64,000 nucleotides of DNA from Pseudomonas sp. CFII64. GTDB lineage: Bacteria > Pseudomonadota > Gammaproteobacteria > Pseudomonadales > Pseudomonadaceae. The position numbers and the translations under genes are program-made. The stretch lies in the NCBI RefSeq assembly GCF_000416235.1, contig NZ_ATLO01000010.1, forward strand, positions 310,001 to 374,000, read 5' to 3'. This document shows, piece by piece, positions 8,259 to 17,186 of this stretch (position 1 is the first letter of the stretch; each line of letters begins with the position of its first letter). The notes beneath the pieces were generated by a model. The model had not been told where the DNA came from. It saw only the letters and a list, made by a program, of their open reading frames with translations, and made no database searches.

Positions 8259-9212
8259 ATGCTTGCCTATATCTTGCGCCGCGTATTGCTGGCGACCCCG
8301 ATTCTGTTGGGCGTAGCGCTGGTGTGTTTCATGCTCGTGCATATGGCGCCCGGTGATCCGCTGGTGTCGGTAATGCCCCCGGATGCTTCCGAAGCGCTGC
8401 GCGAACAACTGGTTCAGGCTTATGGCTTCGACAAACCGTTGCCGGTGCAATTTGGCCTGTGGGTCTGGCATGCGGTGCATGGCGACCTCGGGATGTCCAT
8501 CGCCAGCGGCCGTTCGGTGACCAGCGAAGTGCTCAACGCAGTGAGTTACTCATTGCGCCTGGCGGTGCTGGCGACCTTGTTCGGTTTCGTCCTCGGCAGC
8601 CTGTTCGGGTTTGTCGGCGGCTATTTTCAGGACAGCTGGCTGGACAAGATCGCCTCGGCGATTTCCGCCATCGGCGTCAGCGTGCCGCATTACTGGCTGG
8701 GCATGCTGATGGTCACCGTCTTCTCCTCGCAATTGGGCTGGCTGCCGGCTACCGGTGGCGGACCCATGGGCCAGTCGGCCTGGGCATGGGACTGGGCGCA
8801 CTTTCAATTCATGATCCTGCCGGCGATTACCTTGTCGGTCATCCCTACCGGAATCATCGCCCGCACCGTGCGGGCCCAGGTGGCGGAAACCCTGTCCCAG
8901 GAATTCATCGTGGGGCTGCGCGCCAAGGGCCTGAGCGAATGGGGGCTGTTCCTGCATGTGGTCAAGAATGCTGCGCCGACCGCCATGGCGGTGATGGGGT
9001 TGCAGATCGGCTACCTGATGGGCGGCTCGATTCTGGTGGAAACCGTGTTCGCCTGGCCCGGCACCGGCCTGCTGCTCAATTCGGCGATTTTCCAGCGTGA
9101 CCTGCCTTTGCTGCAGGGCACTATCTGGGTGCTGGCCTTGTTCTTCGTCACGCTGAATCTGCTGGTGGATATCCTGCAGACGCTGCTTGATCCACGTATC
9201 AAAAGGGGCTGA
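8259..9212 (+). CDS. ABC transporter permease (DppB-like)
   Basis: This 317-residue inner-membrane permease of the dipeptide/nickel importer class begins at ATG 8259, which has GTGAGGAA upstream. The frame continues upstream but adds no conserved sequence. It shows the typical first segment (AYILRRVLLATPILLGVALVCFMLVHMAPGDP), VQFGLWVWHAVHGDLGMSI and the EAA-type loop ETLSQEFIVGLRAKGLSEWGL that contacts the ATPase. It forms the transmembrane heterodimer with the next gene, two bases downstream. Confidence 0.93.
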   Translation: MLAYILRRVLLATPILLGVALVCFMLVHMAPGDPLVSVMPPDASEALREQLVQAYGFDKPLPVQFGLWVWHAVHGDLGMSIASGRSVTSEVLNAVSYSLRLAVLATLFGFVLGSLFGFVGGYFQDSWLDKIASAISAIGVSVPHYWLGMLMVTVFSSQLGWLPATGGGPMGQSAWAWDWAHFQFMILPAITLSVIPTGIIARTVRAQVAETLSQEFIVGLRAKGLSEWGLFLHVVKNAAPTAMAVMGLQIGYLMGGSILVETVFAWPGTGLLLNSAIFQRDLPLLQGTIWVLALFFVTLNLLVDILQTLLDPRIKRG

Positions 9213-9214
9213 GC

Positions 9215-10108
9215 ATGAACCTGTCGATTCTGCGACCGGCCGCGCCGGTCATCACCCCGGTTGAAAGCTCGCCGGGTTACTGGAGTGAAGTGTTCGGTCG
9301 GGTGCGGCGCGATCCGGTCGCCCTGGTGGTGTCGGCCGTTATCCTTGTCTTGCTGGTCCTCGCGGTGTTCGGCCCTTGGATCGTGCCGGGTGATCCGTTC
9401 ACCACGTCGATGTTCAAACGTCTCAAGCCAATCGGCACCGAAGGCTTCCCGCTGGGTACTGACGAGCTGGGCCGTGACTTGCTGTCGCGCCTGATGCTGG
9501 GCGCGCGCCTGTCGTTGTTCATGGGCATCACGCCGGTGATTTTCGCGTTCTTCATTGGCGGCGCAATCGGCGTGATCGCCGGTTATTTTGGCGGCTGGCT
9601 TAACAGCCTGATCATGCGCACCGTGGACGTGTTTTATGCGTTCCCGTCGGTGTTGCTGGCCATCGCGTTTTCCGGGGCTTTAGGCGCCGGAGTGAACAAC
9701 GCGCTGATCTCGCTGACCCTGGTGTTCGTGCCGCAAGTGGCGCGGATTGCCGAGTCCGTGACCACCCAGGTGCGCAATCGCGACTACATCGAAGCGGCGC
9801 GGGCTTCGGGCGCCGGATCCTTCACCATCATTCGTACCCAAGTGCTGGGCAACGTGCTGGGGCCGATCTTTGTCTTCACCACCGGTTTGATCTCGGTGTC
9901 GATGATCCTCGCGTCGGGCCTGTCCTTCCTCGGCCTGGGCGTTACGCCGCCGGAGCCGGAATGGGGCCTGATGCTCAATACCCTGCGCACCGCCATCTAT
10001 ACCCAGCCGCTGGTATCCGCGTTGCCGGGAGCGATGATCTTCATCACCTCGATTTCTTTCAACGTGCTGGCCGACCGCTTGCGGGCGGCCATGGCGATCA
10101 GGAGCTGA
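9215..10108 (+). CDS. ABC transporter permease (DppC-like)
   Basis: This 297-residue partner permease has the family layout: an N-terminal OppC_N segment ([33 protein letters not shown]), then [22 protein letters not shown], and the EAA loop ([31 protein letters not shown]). The end reaches [12 protein letters not shown]. It follows the first permease by two bases and is followed by the ATPase start two bases after its stop, so the genes are clearly co-transcribed. Confidence 0.93.
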   Translation: MNLSILRPAAPVITPVESSPGYWSEVFGRVRRDPVALVVSAVILVLLVLAVFGPWIVPGDPFTTSMFKRLKPIGTEGFPLGTDELGRDLLSRLMLGARLSLFMGITPVIFAFFIGGAIGVIAGYFGGWLNSLIMRTVDVFYAFPSVLLAIAFSGALGAGVNNALISLTLVFVPQVARIAESVTTQVRNRDYIEAARASGAGSFTIIRTQVLGNVLGPIFVFTTGLISVSMILASGLSFLGLGVTPPEPEWGLMLNTLRTAIYTQPLVSALPGAMIFITSISFNVLADRLRAAMAIRS

Positions 10109-10110
10109 CG

Positions 10111-11154
10111 ATGACCAAGCGCGATATTGGCGGTCCAGCGCAGCCACTGCTGAAAGTGGAAAAACTGGTCAAACACTTCCCGGTCAAAGGCGGCCTGGGC
10201 AAACGCAGTGTGGTTCGCGCCGTCGACGGCATCGATTTCGTGGTGCACAAGGGCGAGACGCTCGGTGTAGTCGGCGAATCAGGCTGCGGCAAATCCACCA
10301 CGGCCCGCTTGTTGATGCAGTTGATCGAACATGACAGCGGCGAACTGGTGTTCGACGCCATGAGCGTGGGTGGACATCAATTGCCCTTGCGTGATTATCG
10401 GCGGCAGGTGCAGATGGTGTTCCAGGACAGCTATTCGTCACTGAATCCGCGCCTGACCATGGAACAGTCCGTGGCGTTCGGACCTTCAGTACACGGTGTC
10501 AGCCAGCGTGAATCCCTGCAGCGGGCGCGGGATCTTCTGGGTCGCGTGGGGCTTGAGCCAACACGTTTCGCCGGGCGCTATGCTCACGAACTGTCCGGCG
10601 GGCAGCGCCAGCGGGTCAACATTGCCCGCGCCCTGGCGGTGGACCCGCGTCTGGTGATTCTCGACGAAGCGGTGTCGGCGCTGGACAAGTCGGTGGAAGC
10701 CCAGGTGTTGAACCTGTTGCTTGACCTCAAGGACAGCCTGCAACTGACGTACGTGTTCATCAGCCATGATTTGCACGTGGTGCGCTATTTGTCCGACCGG
10801 ATCATGGTCATGTACCTGGGGGAAATTGTCGAAGTCGGGCCTGCCGAAGCGCTGTTTTCCGAGGCGCAGCATCCGTACACACAGGCGCTGCTGACCTCCA
10901 TGCCGTCCATGGACCCGGCCAGACGCACGTTGGTTTCGCCGCTTTCGGGCGACCCACCGAGCCCTATCGATCCGCCGTCCGGCTGCCGTTTCCATACGCG
11001 CTGCCCCCATGCTGAAACCATCTGCGGGCAAACCGCGCCGCAACTGACCATGACCGGCACTGAGCATTTTGCCGCGTGCCTGATGGTCCAGCCGGGGGCA
11101 GGGCACAGCCAGAGTCCATCGGCGCAGTTGATCTACACAGGAGCCTCGGCATGA
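10111..11154 (+). CDS. ABC transporter ATP-binding protein (DppF/OppF-like)
   Basis: This 347-residue cytoplasmic ATPase powers import. The start at ATG 10111 follows GGAGCTGACG and lies two bases beyond the permease stop. Visible motifs are Walker [11 protein letters not shown]-loop [15 protein letters not shown], signature LSGGQRQRV, Walker [14 protein letters not shown] and switch [13 protein letters not shown]. The C-terminal oligopeptide/dipeptide domain carries the cysteine cluster of this class ([17 protein letters not shown]), which binds an Fe-S cluster in some homologues. Its stop overlaps the next ATPase start by four bases (ATGA). Confidence 0.94.
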   Translation: MTKRDIGGPAQPLLKVEKLVKHFPVKGGLGKRSVVRAVDGIDFVVHKGETLGVVGESGCGKSTTARLLMQLIEHDSGELVFDAMSVGGHQLPLRDYRRQVQMVFQDSYSSLNPRLTMEQSVAFGPSVHGVSQRESLQRARDLLGRVGLEPTRFAGRYAHELSGGQRQRVNIARALAVDPRLVILDEAVSALDKSVEAQVLNLLLDLKDSLQLTYVFISHDLHVVRYLSDRIMVMYLGEIVEVGPAEALFSEAQHPYTQALLTSMPSMDPARRTLVSPLSGDPPSPIDPPSGCRFHTRCPHAETICGQTAPQLTMTGTEHFAACLMVQPGAGHSQSPSAQLIYTGASA

Positions 11155-12158
11155 GCGAACAACCCATGGTTGCCGTGCGCGACCTCAAGGTCCGTTTCAA
11201 ACGCGGCGGGCAGACCTTGTCGGCAGTCAACGGCGTCAGCCTGTCGGTCGCACGGGGCGAAGTGCTGGCGCTGATCGGCGAATCCGGCTCCGGTAAAAGC
11301 GTGACGTTGCGCGCCCTGATGCGCCTGCATTCCGAACGTTCCACGAGCATCGAAGGGCAGATCGAAATTGCCGGACAGAACCTCATGGCGTTGTCGCGCA
11401 GTCAGTTGCAGGCGCTGCGCGGGCCGGTGGCGGCAATGATTTTTCAGGAGCCGCTGTTGGCGCTGGACCCGGTCTACACCATCGGCCAGCAGATCGTCGA
11501 AGCGCTGCGTCGTCATCGACCGATGTCCAGGGCCGATGCCCGTGCGGCGGCGTTGGAAGCCTTGCGCAGCGTGCGTATTCCCAGCCCGGAACAGCGTCTG
11601 GATGCCTACCCGCACGAAATGTCCGGCGGCATGCGTCAACGGGCAATGATTGCGCTGGCGCTGGCCTGTAAACCACAGATTCTGCTCGCCGACGAACCCA
11701 CCACCGCGCTGGACGCCACGGTGCAGATCCAGATTCTGATCCTGTTGCGCGAGCTGCAGCAGGCCCTCGGTCTGTCGATCATCTTCGTCACTCACGACAT
11801 TGGCGCGGCCGTTGAAGTCGCTGATCGGGTCGCCGTCATGTACGGCGGTCGCATCGTCGAGCAGGCACCTTTGGCCGAGCTGCTGGAAAACCCGCAGCAC
11901 CCGTATACGCAGGTGTTGCTGGGCACGCGGCCCAAGGACGGCCTGCGCAAGGGCGAGCGCTTGATCAGTATTCCCGGTGCGCCGCCGGACCTGGCCAACC
12001 TGCCGGCCGGTTGTGCATTCGCCCCCCGTTGCCCGCGCTCCAGCGACCTGTGTCGCAGTGTCGTGCCGGCCATCGAAGACGTCATTCCCGACCATTCAGT
12101 GAGCTGCCACCACTGGAATCAGGTCCCCGTTCAACCTCTTTGCGAGTCCCTGTCATGA
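11151..12158 (+). CDS. ABC transporter ATP-binding protein (DppD/OppD-like)
   Basis: This 335-residue second ATPase of the heterodimeric importer starts at ATG 11151 within the stop of the preceding gene. Motifs are Walker A GESGSGKSV, Q-loop MIFQEPLLALDPVYTIGQQ, signature MSGGMRQRAMIA, Walker B ILLADEPTTALD and switch THDIGAAVEVADRV. The C-terminal region again has the cysteine pattern CAFAPRCPRSSDLC. The order SBP-permease-permease-F-D differs from the common D-then-F order of dpp operons. Its stop overlaps the amidase start by four bases. Confidence 0.94.
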   Translation: MSEQPMVAVRDLKVRFKRGGQTLSAVNGVSLSVARGEVLALIGESGSGKSVTLRALMRLHSERSTSIEGQIEIAGQNLMALSRSQLQALRGPVAAMIFQEPLLALDPVYTIGQQIVEALRRHRPMSRADARAAALEALRSVRIPSPEQRLDAYPHEMSGGMRQRAMIALALACKPQILLADEPTTALDATVQIQILILLRELQQALGLSIIFVTHDIGAAVEVADRVAVMYGGRIVEQAPLAELLENPQHPYTQVLLGTRPKDGLRKGERLISIPGAPPDLANLPAGCAFAPRCPRSSDLCRSVVPAIEDVIPDHSVSCHHWNQVPVQPLCESLS

Positions 12159-13324
12159 CTGATTCTGCGTTTGCCTTGATGCCATACCCGGCGGTCGAAG
12201 TGCCCCGTGCGCCCAGCGGGCCATTGGCCGGATTGACCTTTGCCGCCAAGGACCTGTTCGACGTCGCCGGTTACCCAACGGGCGGCGGCAACCCTCATGT
12301 ATTGGCGATGTCGGGGATCAAAACCACCACTGCGCCGACTATTCAACGCTTGCTGGATGCGGGTGCCGAGTTGATCGGCAAGGCCCACACCAACGAGATG
12401 GCGTTTTCCATGAGCGGCAAGAACGCGCATTACGGCACGCCACGCAACGGCGCGGCCCACGACCGCATTCCCGGGGGCTCATCTTCGGGATCGGCATCGG
12501 CGGTTTCCAACGGTTTGTGCGACTTCGCCATGGGCAGCGACACCGGCGGTTCGGTGCGCACCCCCGCCAGTTATTGCGGGTTGTTCGGCTTGCGGCCGAG
12601 TCATGGTCGCCTCTCTCTGGAAAATACCCAGGCCCTGTGCGAAAGCATGGACACCGCCGGTTATTTCACCCGCGACGCCAAGGTATTTGGTCTGGTGGGC
12701 GAGTGCCTGCTGGGGGAGGATTCCGCGCCTTTGCCGGAACAGCCGCAATTGGTGACCAGTGAGGCGTTGTTCGGGATGTTGCCGGATGCTTCCCTCGACG
12801 CTTTGGCGCCAGCCTTGGCGCAAATCGAGGCTGCTTGCGGCCCGCTGGAGCAGCTGCAAGGCGAGCTGCCTTCGCTAACCGATGCTTATTGGGCGTTTCG
12901 CTACATTCAGGGCCGCGAAGCGTGGCTGGCGCAGGGAGAGTTCATCGAACAAAACGGCTTGTGCCTCGGTCCCGATGTAGCGGCGCGTTTCGCCTGGTCG
13001 AAGGCCGTCACCGACGCGCAATACAACGACGCCTGCGCGTTGCGTGAACGCTTTGCGGCCAGCTGGAACGCACTGCTGGGTGATCGCGTGCTGGTCATGC
13101 CGACGGTGCCGGACATCGCGCCGCTGCTCAGCGCCAAGGATGAAGAAATCGAGCAGACCCGGCAGATTTCTCATCACCTGCTGGCCATTTCCGTGCTATG
13201 CCGCACCCCGCAGTTGAGCATGCCCCTGGTAAACAAGGATGGAGTGCCGCTGGGCATCTCGCTGATGGGGCCGAGGGGCAGCGATTTGAGCCTGGTCAAA
13301 CTGGCAGTGAAGATTGCCGGGTAA
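12155..13324 (+). CDS. Amidase-signature family amidase
   Basis: This 389-residue hydrolase of the amidase-signature family cleaves a C-N amide bond. The catalytic triad is readable: Lys32 (FAAKDLFD), cis-Ser about 109 (PGGSSSGSASAV) and nucleophile Ser about 133 (GSDTGGSVRTPA). It starts at ATG 12155 inside the ATPase stop, so it is translationally coupled to the transporter and probably acts on the imported compound. At under 400 residues it is short for the family and has no added domains; there is no signal peptide, so it is cytoplasmic. The substrate is unknown. Short relatives act on ureido or malonyl-type amides, but this cannot be decided here. Confidence 0.9.
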   Translation: MTDSAFALMPYPAVEVPRAPSGPLAGLTFAAKDLFDVAGYPTGGGNPHVLAMSGIKTTTAPTIQRLLDAGAELIGKAHTNEMAFSMSGKNAHYGTPRNGAAHDRIPGGSSSGSASAVSNGLCDFAMGSDTGGSVRTPASYCGLFGLRPSHGRLSLENTQALCESMDTAGYFTRDAKVFGLVGECLLGEDSAPLPEQPQLVTSEALFGMLPDASLDALAPALAQIEAACGPLEQLQGELPSLTDAYWAFRYIQGREAWLAQGEFIEQNGLCLGPDVAARFAWSKAVTDAQYNDACALRERFAASWNALLGDRVLVMPTVPDIAPLLSAKDEEIEQTRQISHHLLAISVLCRTPQLSMPLVNKDGVPLGISLMGPRGSDLSLVKLAVKIAG

Positions 13325-13404
13325 GAAAAATTCCTGAAGCGCACATGGCCTGTTGGCGCGAGTGGGCAAGCCTCGCTCCTACGGTCCTCAAATGGAGAAC
13401 ACCC

Positions 13405-14667
13405 ATGAACACCCCAATCAGTCCGGATCTTTTCACCACTGACGCGCCGCTGATCAACAGCCAGCGCCTCTGGCAATCACTGATGGATCTCGCGCAACTG
13501 GGTGCGACGGTCAAAGGTGGTGTCTGTCGCCTGGCGCTGACCGATCTGGATCGTCAGGCCCGGGATCTGTTCGTCAAGTGGTGCGAAGAGGCCGGCTGCA
13601 CAGTGACCGTCGATGCAATCGGCAATATTTTCGCGCGCCGGCCCGGCAGCGATTTGCAGCGCGCACCGGTCATGACTGGCAGCCATATCGACACGCAACC
13701 CACCGGCGGCAAGTTTGACGGCTGTTTCGGCGTCATGGCCGGACTGGAAGTGATCCGCACCCTGAACGACCTCAGTCTGCAAACCACAGCGCCCATCGAA
13801 GTTGTGGTGTGGACCAATGAAGAAGGCTCGCGTTTTCCGCCCTGCATGATGGGCTCCGGAGTGTTTGCCGGTAAGCTCGACCTGGCCGAGACCCTGGCCA
13901 AACAGGACGAGCAAGGTCTGGTGGTGGGGGAAGAACTGCGACGTATCGGTTACGCCGGCAGTCGTGCCGTGCTTGGCCATCCCGTGGGCGCGTACTTTGA
14001 AGCACACATCGAGCAGGGCCCGATTCTCGAAGATCAGCGCAAGACCATCGGCGTGGTCATGGGCTGCCTGGGCCAGAAATGGTTTGACCTGACGCTCAGC
14101 GGCGTCGAGGCCCACGCCGGTCCGACGCCGATGTCATTGCGCAAAGACGCGCTGGTCGGTGCCGCGCATGTGGTCACCGCCGTCAACCGTATCGCCAATG
14201 CCAACCAGCCTCACGCCTGCGGGACAGTTGGCTGCCTGAACCTTCATCCGGGCTCGCGCAATGTGATCCCCGGCGAGGTGAAGATGACCATCGATTTCCG
14301 GCATCTGCACAGCGACAGATTGCAGGCCATGGTCGACGAGCTGGGCCAGGCCATCGAAGAGGCCTGCGTTGACAATGGCCTGACTTATGAGCTGACGCCC
14401 ACCGCAGACTTTCCGCCGCTGGATTTCGCCAGCCGCTGCGTTGATGCAGTGCGTGACGGTGCGCAACAGTTGGGCCTGAGCCATATGGACATCGTCAGCG
14501 GTGCCGGACATGACGCCATTTTCATCGCCGAACTGGGGCCCGCCGGGATGATTTTTGTGCCGTGCGAAGGCGGCATCAGCCATAACGAAATCGAAAACGC
14601 CACGCCGGAAGATCTGGCCGCCGGTTGTGCGGTGCTGCTCCGGGCGATGGTCAGTGCTGCGATGTAG
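13405..14667 (+). CDS. N-carbamoyl-L-amino-acid hydrolase / ureidopropionase-type Zn hydrolase (M20, AmaB-like)
   Basis: This 420-residue dinuclear-metal hydrolase removes a carbamoyl group from ureido acids. The ATG at 13405 has TGGAGAA upstream. Metal ligands are seen in GSHIDTQPTGGKFDG (His, Asp), WTNEEGS (Glu), EAHIEQGP (His) and GGISHNEIE (His). FRHLHSD and the SGAGHDAIFIAE segment are also typical of hydantoinase/carbamoylase enzymes. It is the last gene of the LacI-flanked operon, separated from the amidase by 80 bases with a REP half-site. Together they suggest stepwise hydrolysis of an imported N-carbamoyl or hydantoin-derived amide. Allantoate-type hydrolysis is an alternative. Confidence 0.88.
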   Translation: MNTPISPDLFTTDAPLINSQRLWQSLMDLAQLGATVKGGVCRLALTDLDRQARDLFVKWCEEAGCTVTVDAIGNIFARRPGSDLQRAPVMTGSHIDTQPTGGKFDGCFGVMAGLEVIRTLNDLSLQTTAPIEVVVWTNEEGSRFPPCMMGSGVFAGKLDLAETLAKQDEQGLVVGEELRRIGYAGSRAVLGHPVGAYFEAHIEQGPILEDQRKTIGVVMGCLGQKWFDLTLSGVEAHAGPTPMSLRKDALVGAAHVVTAVNRIANANQPHACGTVGCLNLHPGSRNVIPGEVKMTIDFRHLHSDRLQAMVDELGQAIEEACVDNGLTYELTPTADFPPLDFASRCVDAVRDGAQQLGLSHMDIVSGAGHDAIFIAELGPAGMIFVPCEGGISHNEIENATPEDLAAGCAVLLRAMVSAAM

Positions 14668-14689
14668 GGTTCGGCGTTTGGTTTAAATC

Positions 14690-14794
14690 GTAGGAGCGAA
14701 TTTATTCGCGAAGGCGTCAGCCCTGACACCGCGTTGCGTCAGGTAGATATCGGCCAATCGAACCGGCGCCCTCCCGGATAAATCCGGTCCTACG
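14690..14794. repeat. REP palindrome pair
   Basis: Halves GTAGGAGCGAATTTATTCGC and CCCGGATAAATCCGGTCCTAC lie in inverted orientation between convergent genes. The element probably helps end both transcripts. Confidence 0.65.
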
Positions 14795-14819
14795 TTCCTT
14801 CAGTCAGCATCGTTGTCAT

Positions 14820-15632
14820 TCACCGTCGGCTAATCACCACTTCCAGGTATTCGCTGGGCACCACCAAAGAAGACTCACCGGCGCGGTTCAGGCGGGTCAG
14901 CAACTCGGTCAGGTCGCGCTCCAAGGCCACCGCGCCTTCGGGCGGGAGTGTGGCAAAGGCTTTGTGCACCGGGCCGTACCAGGTGCGGAAGACTTCGATG
15001 AAATGCGCCGGCGAGCGGTAACGAAAGTTGAACTCGCGACGCGTCACGTTTATCGCTGCGGCGTTATCGCCAAACAGTTCCTTCAAGTGCTCTTCCACCC
15101 CCCACAGCGAAGGTGGTTTGACGCCGGCCGGCGGCGGCAGGTGTTTGCCCAGGGTCTTGAACATTTGCCCGACGAAACCTTCCGGTGTCCAGTTGGCCAG
15201 GCCGATGCGTCCGCCGGAACGGCACACCCGGGCCATTTGCGCTGCGGCGCGCGGCTGATCGGGGGTGAACATCACGCCGAAGGTGGATAACACGGCATCG
15301 AATGACGCGTCTTCAAAGGGCAGCGCTTCGGCGTCGGCCTCCAGGAAGCTAACGTCGAAATGCTCGGCACGGCTGCGCTCGCGGCCGCGTTCGAGCAGGC
15401 CACCAACGTAGTCGGTTGAGGTTACAACGCAGCCACGTCGCGCTGCGGCGAGGGTCGCGTTGCCATTGCCGGCCGCGACGTCGAGGACGCGTTCGTCATA
15501 ACGAAGGTCGCAGGCTTCGGCCAGCAATTCGCCGACCAGTTGCAGCGTTGTGCCGATCACGGCGTAATCGCCGCTGGCCCACGCTGTCATCTGGCGGCTT
15601 TTCAATGCTTGTAGATCGAGTGGTTCACTCAT
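14820..15632 (-). CDS. Class I SAM-dependent methyltransferase (Methyltransf_11 type)
   Basis: This 270-residue methyltransferase starts at ATG 15632; the upstream open frame is not conserved-looking. The SAM-binding motif I is RVLDVAAGNGNATLAAARRG, the acidic residue after strand two is in VVTSTDYVGGLLERG, and motif post-I is EADAEALPFEDASFDAVLSTFGVMFTPD. It resembles the UbiE-like methyltransferases that are common but uncharacterised in proteobacteria. Nothing in its surroundings indicates the substrate. Confidence 0.85.
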   Translation of the reverse strand: MSEPLDLQALKSRQMTAWASGDYAVIGTTLQLVGELLAEACDLRYDERVLDVAAGNGNATLAAARRGCVVTSTDYVGGLLERGRERSRAEHFDVSFLEADAEALPFEDASFDAVLSTFGVMFTPDQPRAAAQMARVCRSGGRIGLANWTPEGFVGQMFKTLGKHLPPPAGVKPPSLWGVEEHLKELFGDNAAAINVTRREFNFRYRSPAHFIEVFRTWYGPVHKAFATLPPEGAVALERDLTELLTRLNRAGESSLVVPSEYLEVVISRR

Positions 15633-15847
15633 GATCGCGCTTCCTGTCTTGCCAATGCAGGTTTGCCAGACGGGTCGGCAGGGCGCAGACAACCAGGTAA
15701 CAACGTGAACCTGCAGCGACGGCAATCCGTGCTGACGGAACGATAGACTTAGCCGCTTGAGCCCGGTATTTGGCAAGCGCCTCCAGCCCTGAGGATAGAA
15801 CACTTGGTGCTAGGCATATAACTGGCGGAGCTAGCGTTACAGCGGGT

Positions 15848-16324
15848 TCAGTTCAGGCGTGAGGTTACAAAAATCAGGCGCACGGAAGCCAGAGCGATGG
15901 CCTCGGCATCACGCTTTATCGTGTCCAGCTGGGTTTGCAGCGTACCGGTTTTATTGGGTTCTATTCTGGCGTCAGCCAAGCGGGTCATTTGATAGAGATG
16001 ATCAGAGATGTCATGCAGGCTGCCTTGCAATCGACCTATCAGAACAGGCAGCGAGTCCCCGCTTGGCGCCTCCAGGACGGGCGTCTGCTGGGGCATTGGT
16101 TCTTCGCTGTCAGCGAGGGAAGGTAAGACGAAGCCGGTCACAACGAAACCGACATCGACTCCTGCAGCGGCAATACGCGCCAGATAGTCCGCCCTCGGTG
16201 AGCGTATGCCGTTCTCGTAATTGCCCTGTGCGTTGGTTTCAACGCCACCAATCGCACCGAGCGCGCTTTGCGACAGCTTGAGTCTCAGGCGTTCTTTTTT
16301 AAGTCGCTGACCAATCCCAGTCAT
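15848..16324 (-). CDS. XRE-family helix-turn-helix regulator
   Basis: This 158-residue protein has an N-terminal Cro/C1-type HTH (IGQRLKKERLRLKLSQSALGAIGGVETNAQGNYENGIRSPRADYLARIAAAGVDVGFVVTG). The C-terminal half has no recognised fold, though the segment LPVLIGRLQGSLHDISDHLYQMTRLADAR could form a helical dimerisation region. The start is taken at ATG 16324. This layout (short XRE HTH, a 'GVDVxFVVTG' strand, then a helical tail) is found in phage-derived or accessory regulators. No partner gene is adjacent, and its target is unknown. Confidence 0.8.
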   Translation of the reverse strand: MTGIGQRLKKERLRLKLSQSALGAIGGVETNAQGNYENGIRSPRADYLARIAAAGVDVGFVVTGFVLPSLADSEEPMPQQTPVLEAPSGDSLPVLIGRLQGSLHDISDHLYQMTRLADARIEPNKTGTLQTQLDTIKRDAEAIALASVRLIFVTSRLN

Positions 16325-16520
16325 TTGGAAGTGTTCCTTGCGCACGGTTGCCTGTCAGGTTTATTAAAAATAAATGGAACGATACGCTTAAACTTTCCTC
16401 AAATCGCCCCTTTATTAACACGAGATTGTAGGAAAGGTCTTGCTGCGGACGTCCGCGAGCCTCCGGAGGAAGTCGGATGCTGATTAAACAAGGAAGTATA
16501 TTTTGCCGGTTCAGCAGCAA

Positions 16521-16541
16521 CGGTCCCTGGGGAAGGGACCG
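16521..16541. terminator. Hairpin downstream of pqiC
   Basis: CGGTCCC and GGGACCG are separated by seven bases, 34 bases past the pqiC stop. There is no clear U-tract on the minus strand, so it could be a transcript-end stabiliser rather than an intrinsic terminator. Confidence 0.45.
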
Positions 16542-16574
16542 CCATGACGCAGGTCGTTGACTTGAATCAGCGTC

Positions 16575-17186
16575 TCAGAGGCAGCGAGACTGCTGATTCT
16601 GCGCCCAGCTTCCAGCGGTTTTGGCGATGACGTCGGCCAGACGGGAAACCGCGCGCTGGTGAGCGAGTACCAGATTTTCCATACCCAGACCGGCAGGCTC
16701 GCGAATCACGCTGCTGCACGTCAGGTTTTGCGCCTTGGCACCGGTATTGCGCAAGCCCAGGCTCCATACCACGTCGATCATTGCGTAGCTGCCCGGCACC
16801 GATTCGAAGCGGCGAACGTCAGTACGCAATGACAGCACCGGTTGGCCGCTGTCTTTGGGCAAGCCTGCCATGTCTCGGCTGCCAAAGCGTCGCTCCAGCT
16901 GACCCGTCAGGGCGTCATGAAACTCATCACCCAGAGGCGAGCCCCAGCGTTCCGCGTCGAGAATGGCCAGGCTGCCATCACCCTGGCGAATCACCAGTGG
17001 CGGTTGATCCACCTGCACCGGCATCAGCACCGGCAGCATCTCGAACTGGAAGGGCGCGGCCGCAACCGGTTTTTGCGCCGTGGTCGTGGCCGGTGCAATC
17101 AGCGTGTAGTAATGGGTCACCGTGGACGTGCAGGCACTGGTCCCCAGCAAAGCGGCCAACACGAAAAACTTCAGGCGCAGGGTCAT
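16575..17186 (-). CDS. pqiC: PqiC-like outer-membrane lipoprotein (ABC-type transport auxiliary)
   Basis: This 203-residue lipoprotein has a signal peptide with lipobox ending in Cys19 (FVLAALLGTSAC). It also has the PqiC/YmbA pattern TVTHYYTLIAP, LPVLMPVQVDQPPLVIRQGDGSLAILDAERWGSPL and a C-terminal DVIAKTAGSW. PqiC proteins sit under the outer membrane and dock the PqiB needle for lipid movement between membranes. The start overlaps the pqiB stop (bases 17183-17186), indicating a single operon with pqiA-pqiA-pqiB. Confidence 0.88.
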   Translation of the reverse strand: MTLRLKFFVLAALLGTSACTSTVTHYYTLIAPATTTAQKPVAAAPFQFEMLPVLMPVQVDQPPLVIRQGDGSLAILDAERWGSPLGDEFHDALTGQLERRFGSRDMAGLPKDSGQPVLSLRTDVRRFESVPGSYAMIDVVWSLGLRNTGAKAQNLTCSSVIREPAGLGMENLVLAHQRAVSRLADVIAKTAGSWAQNQQSRCL

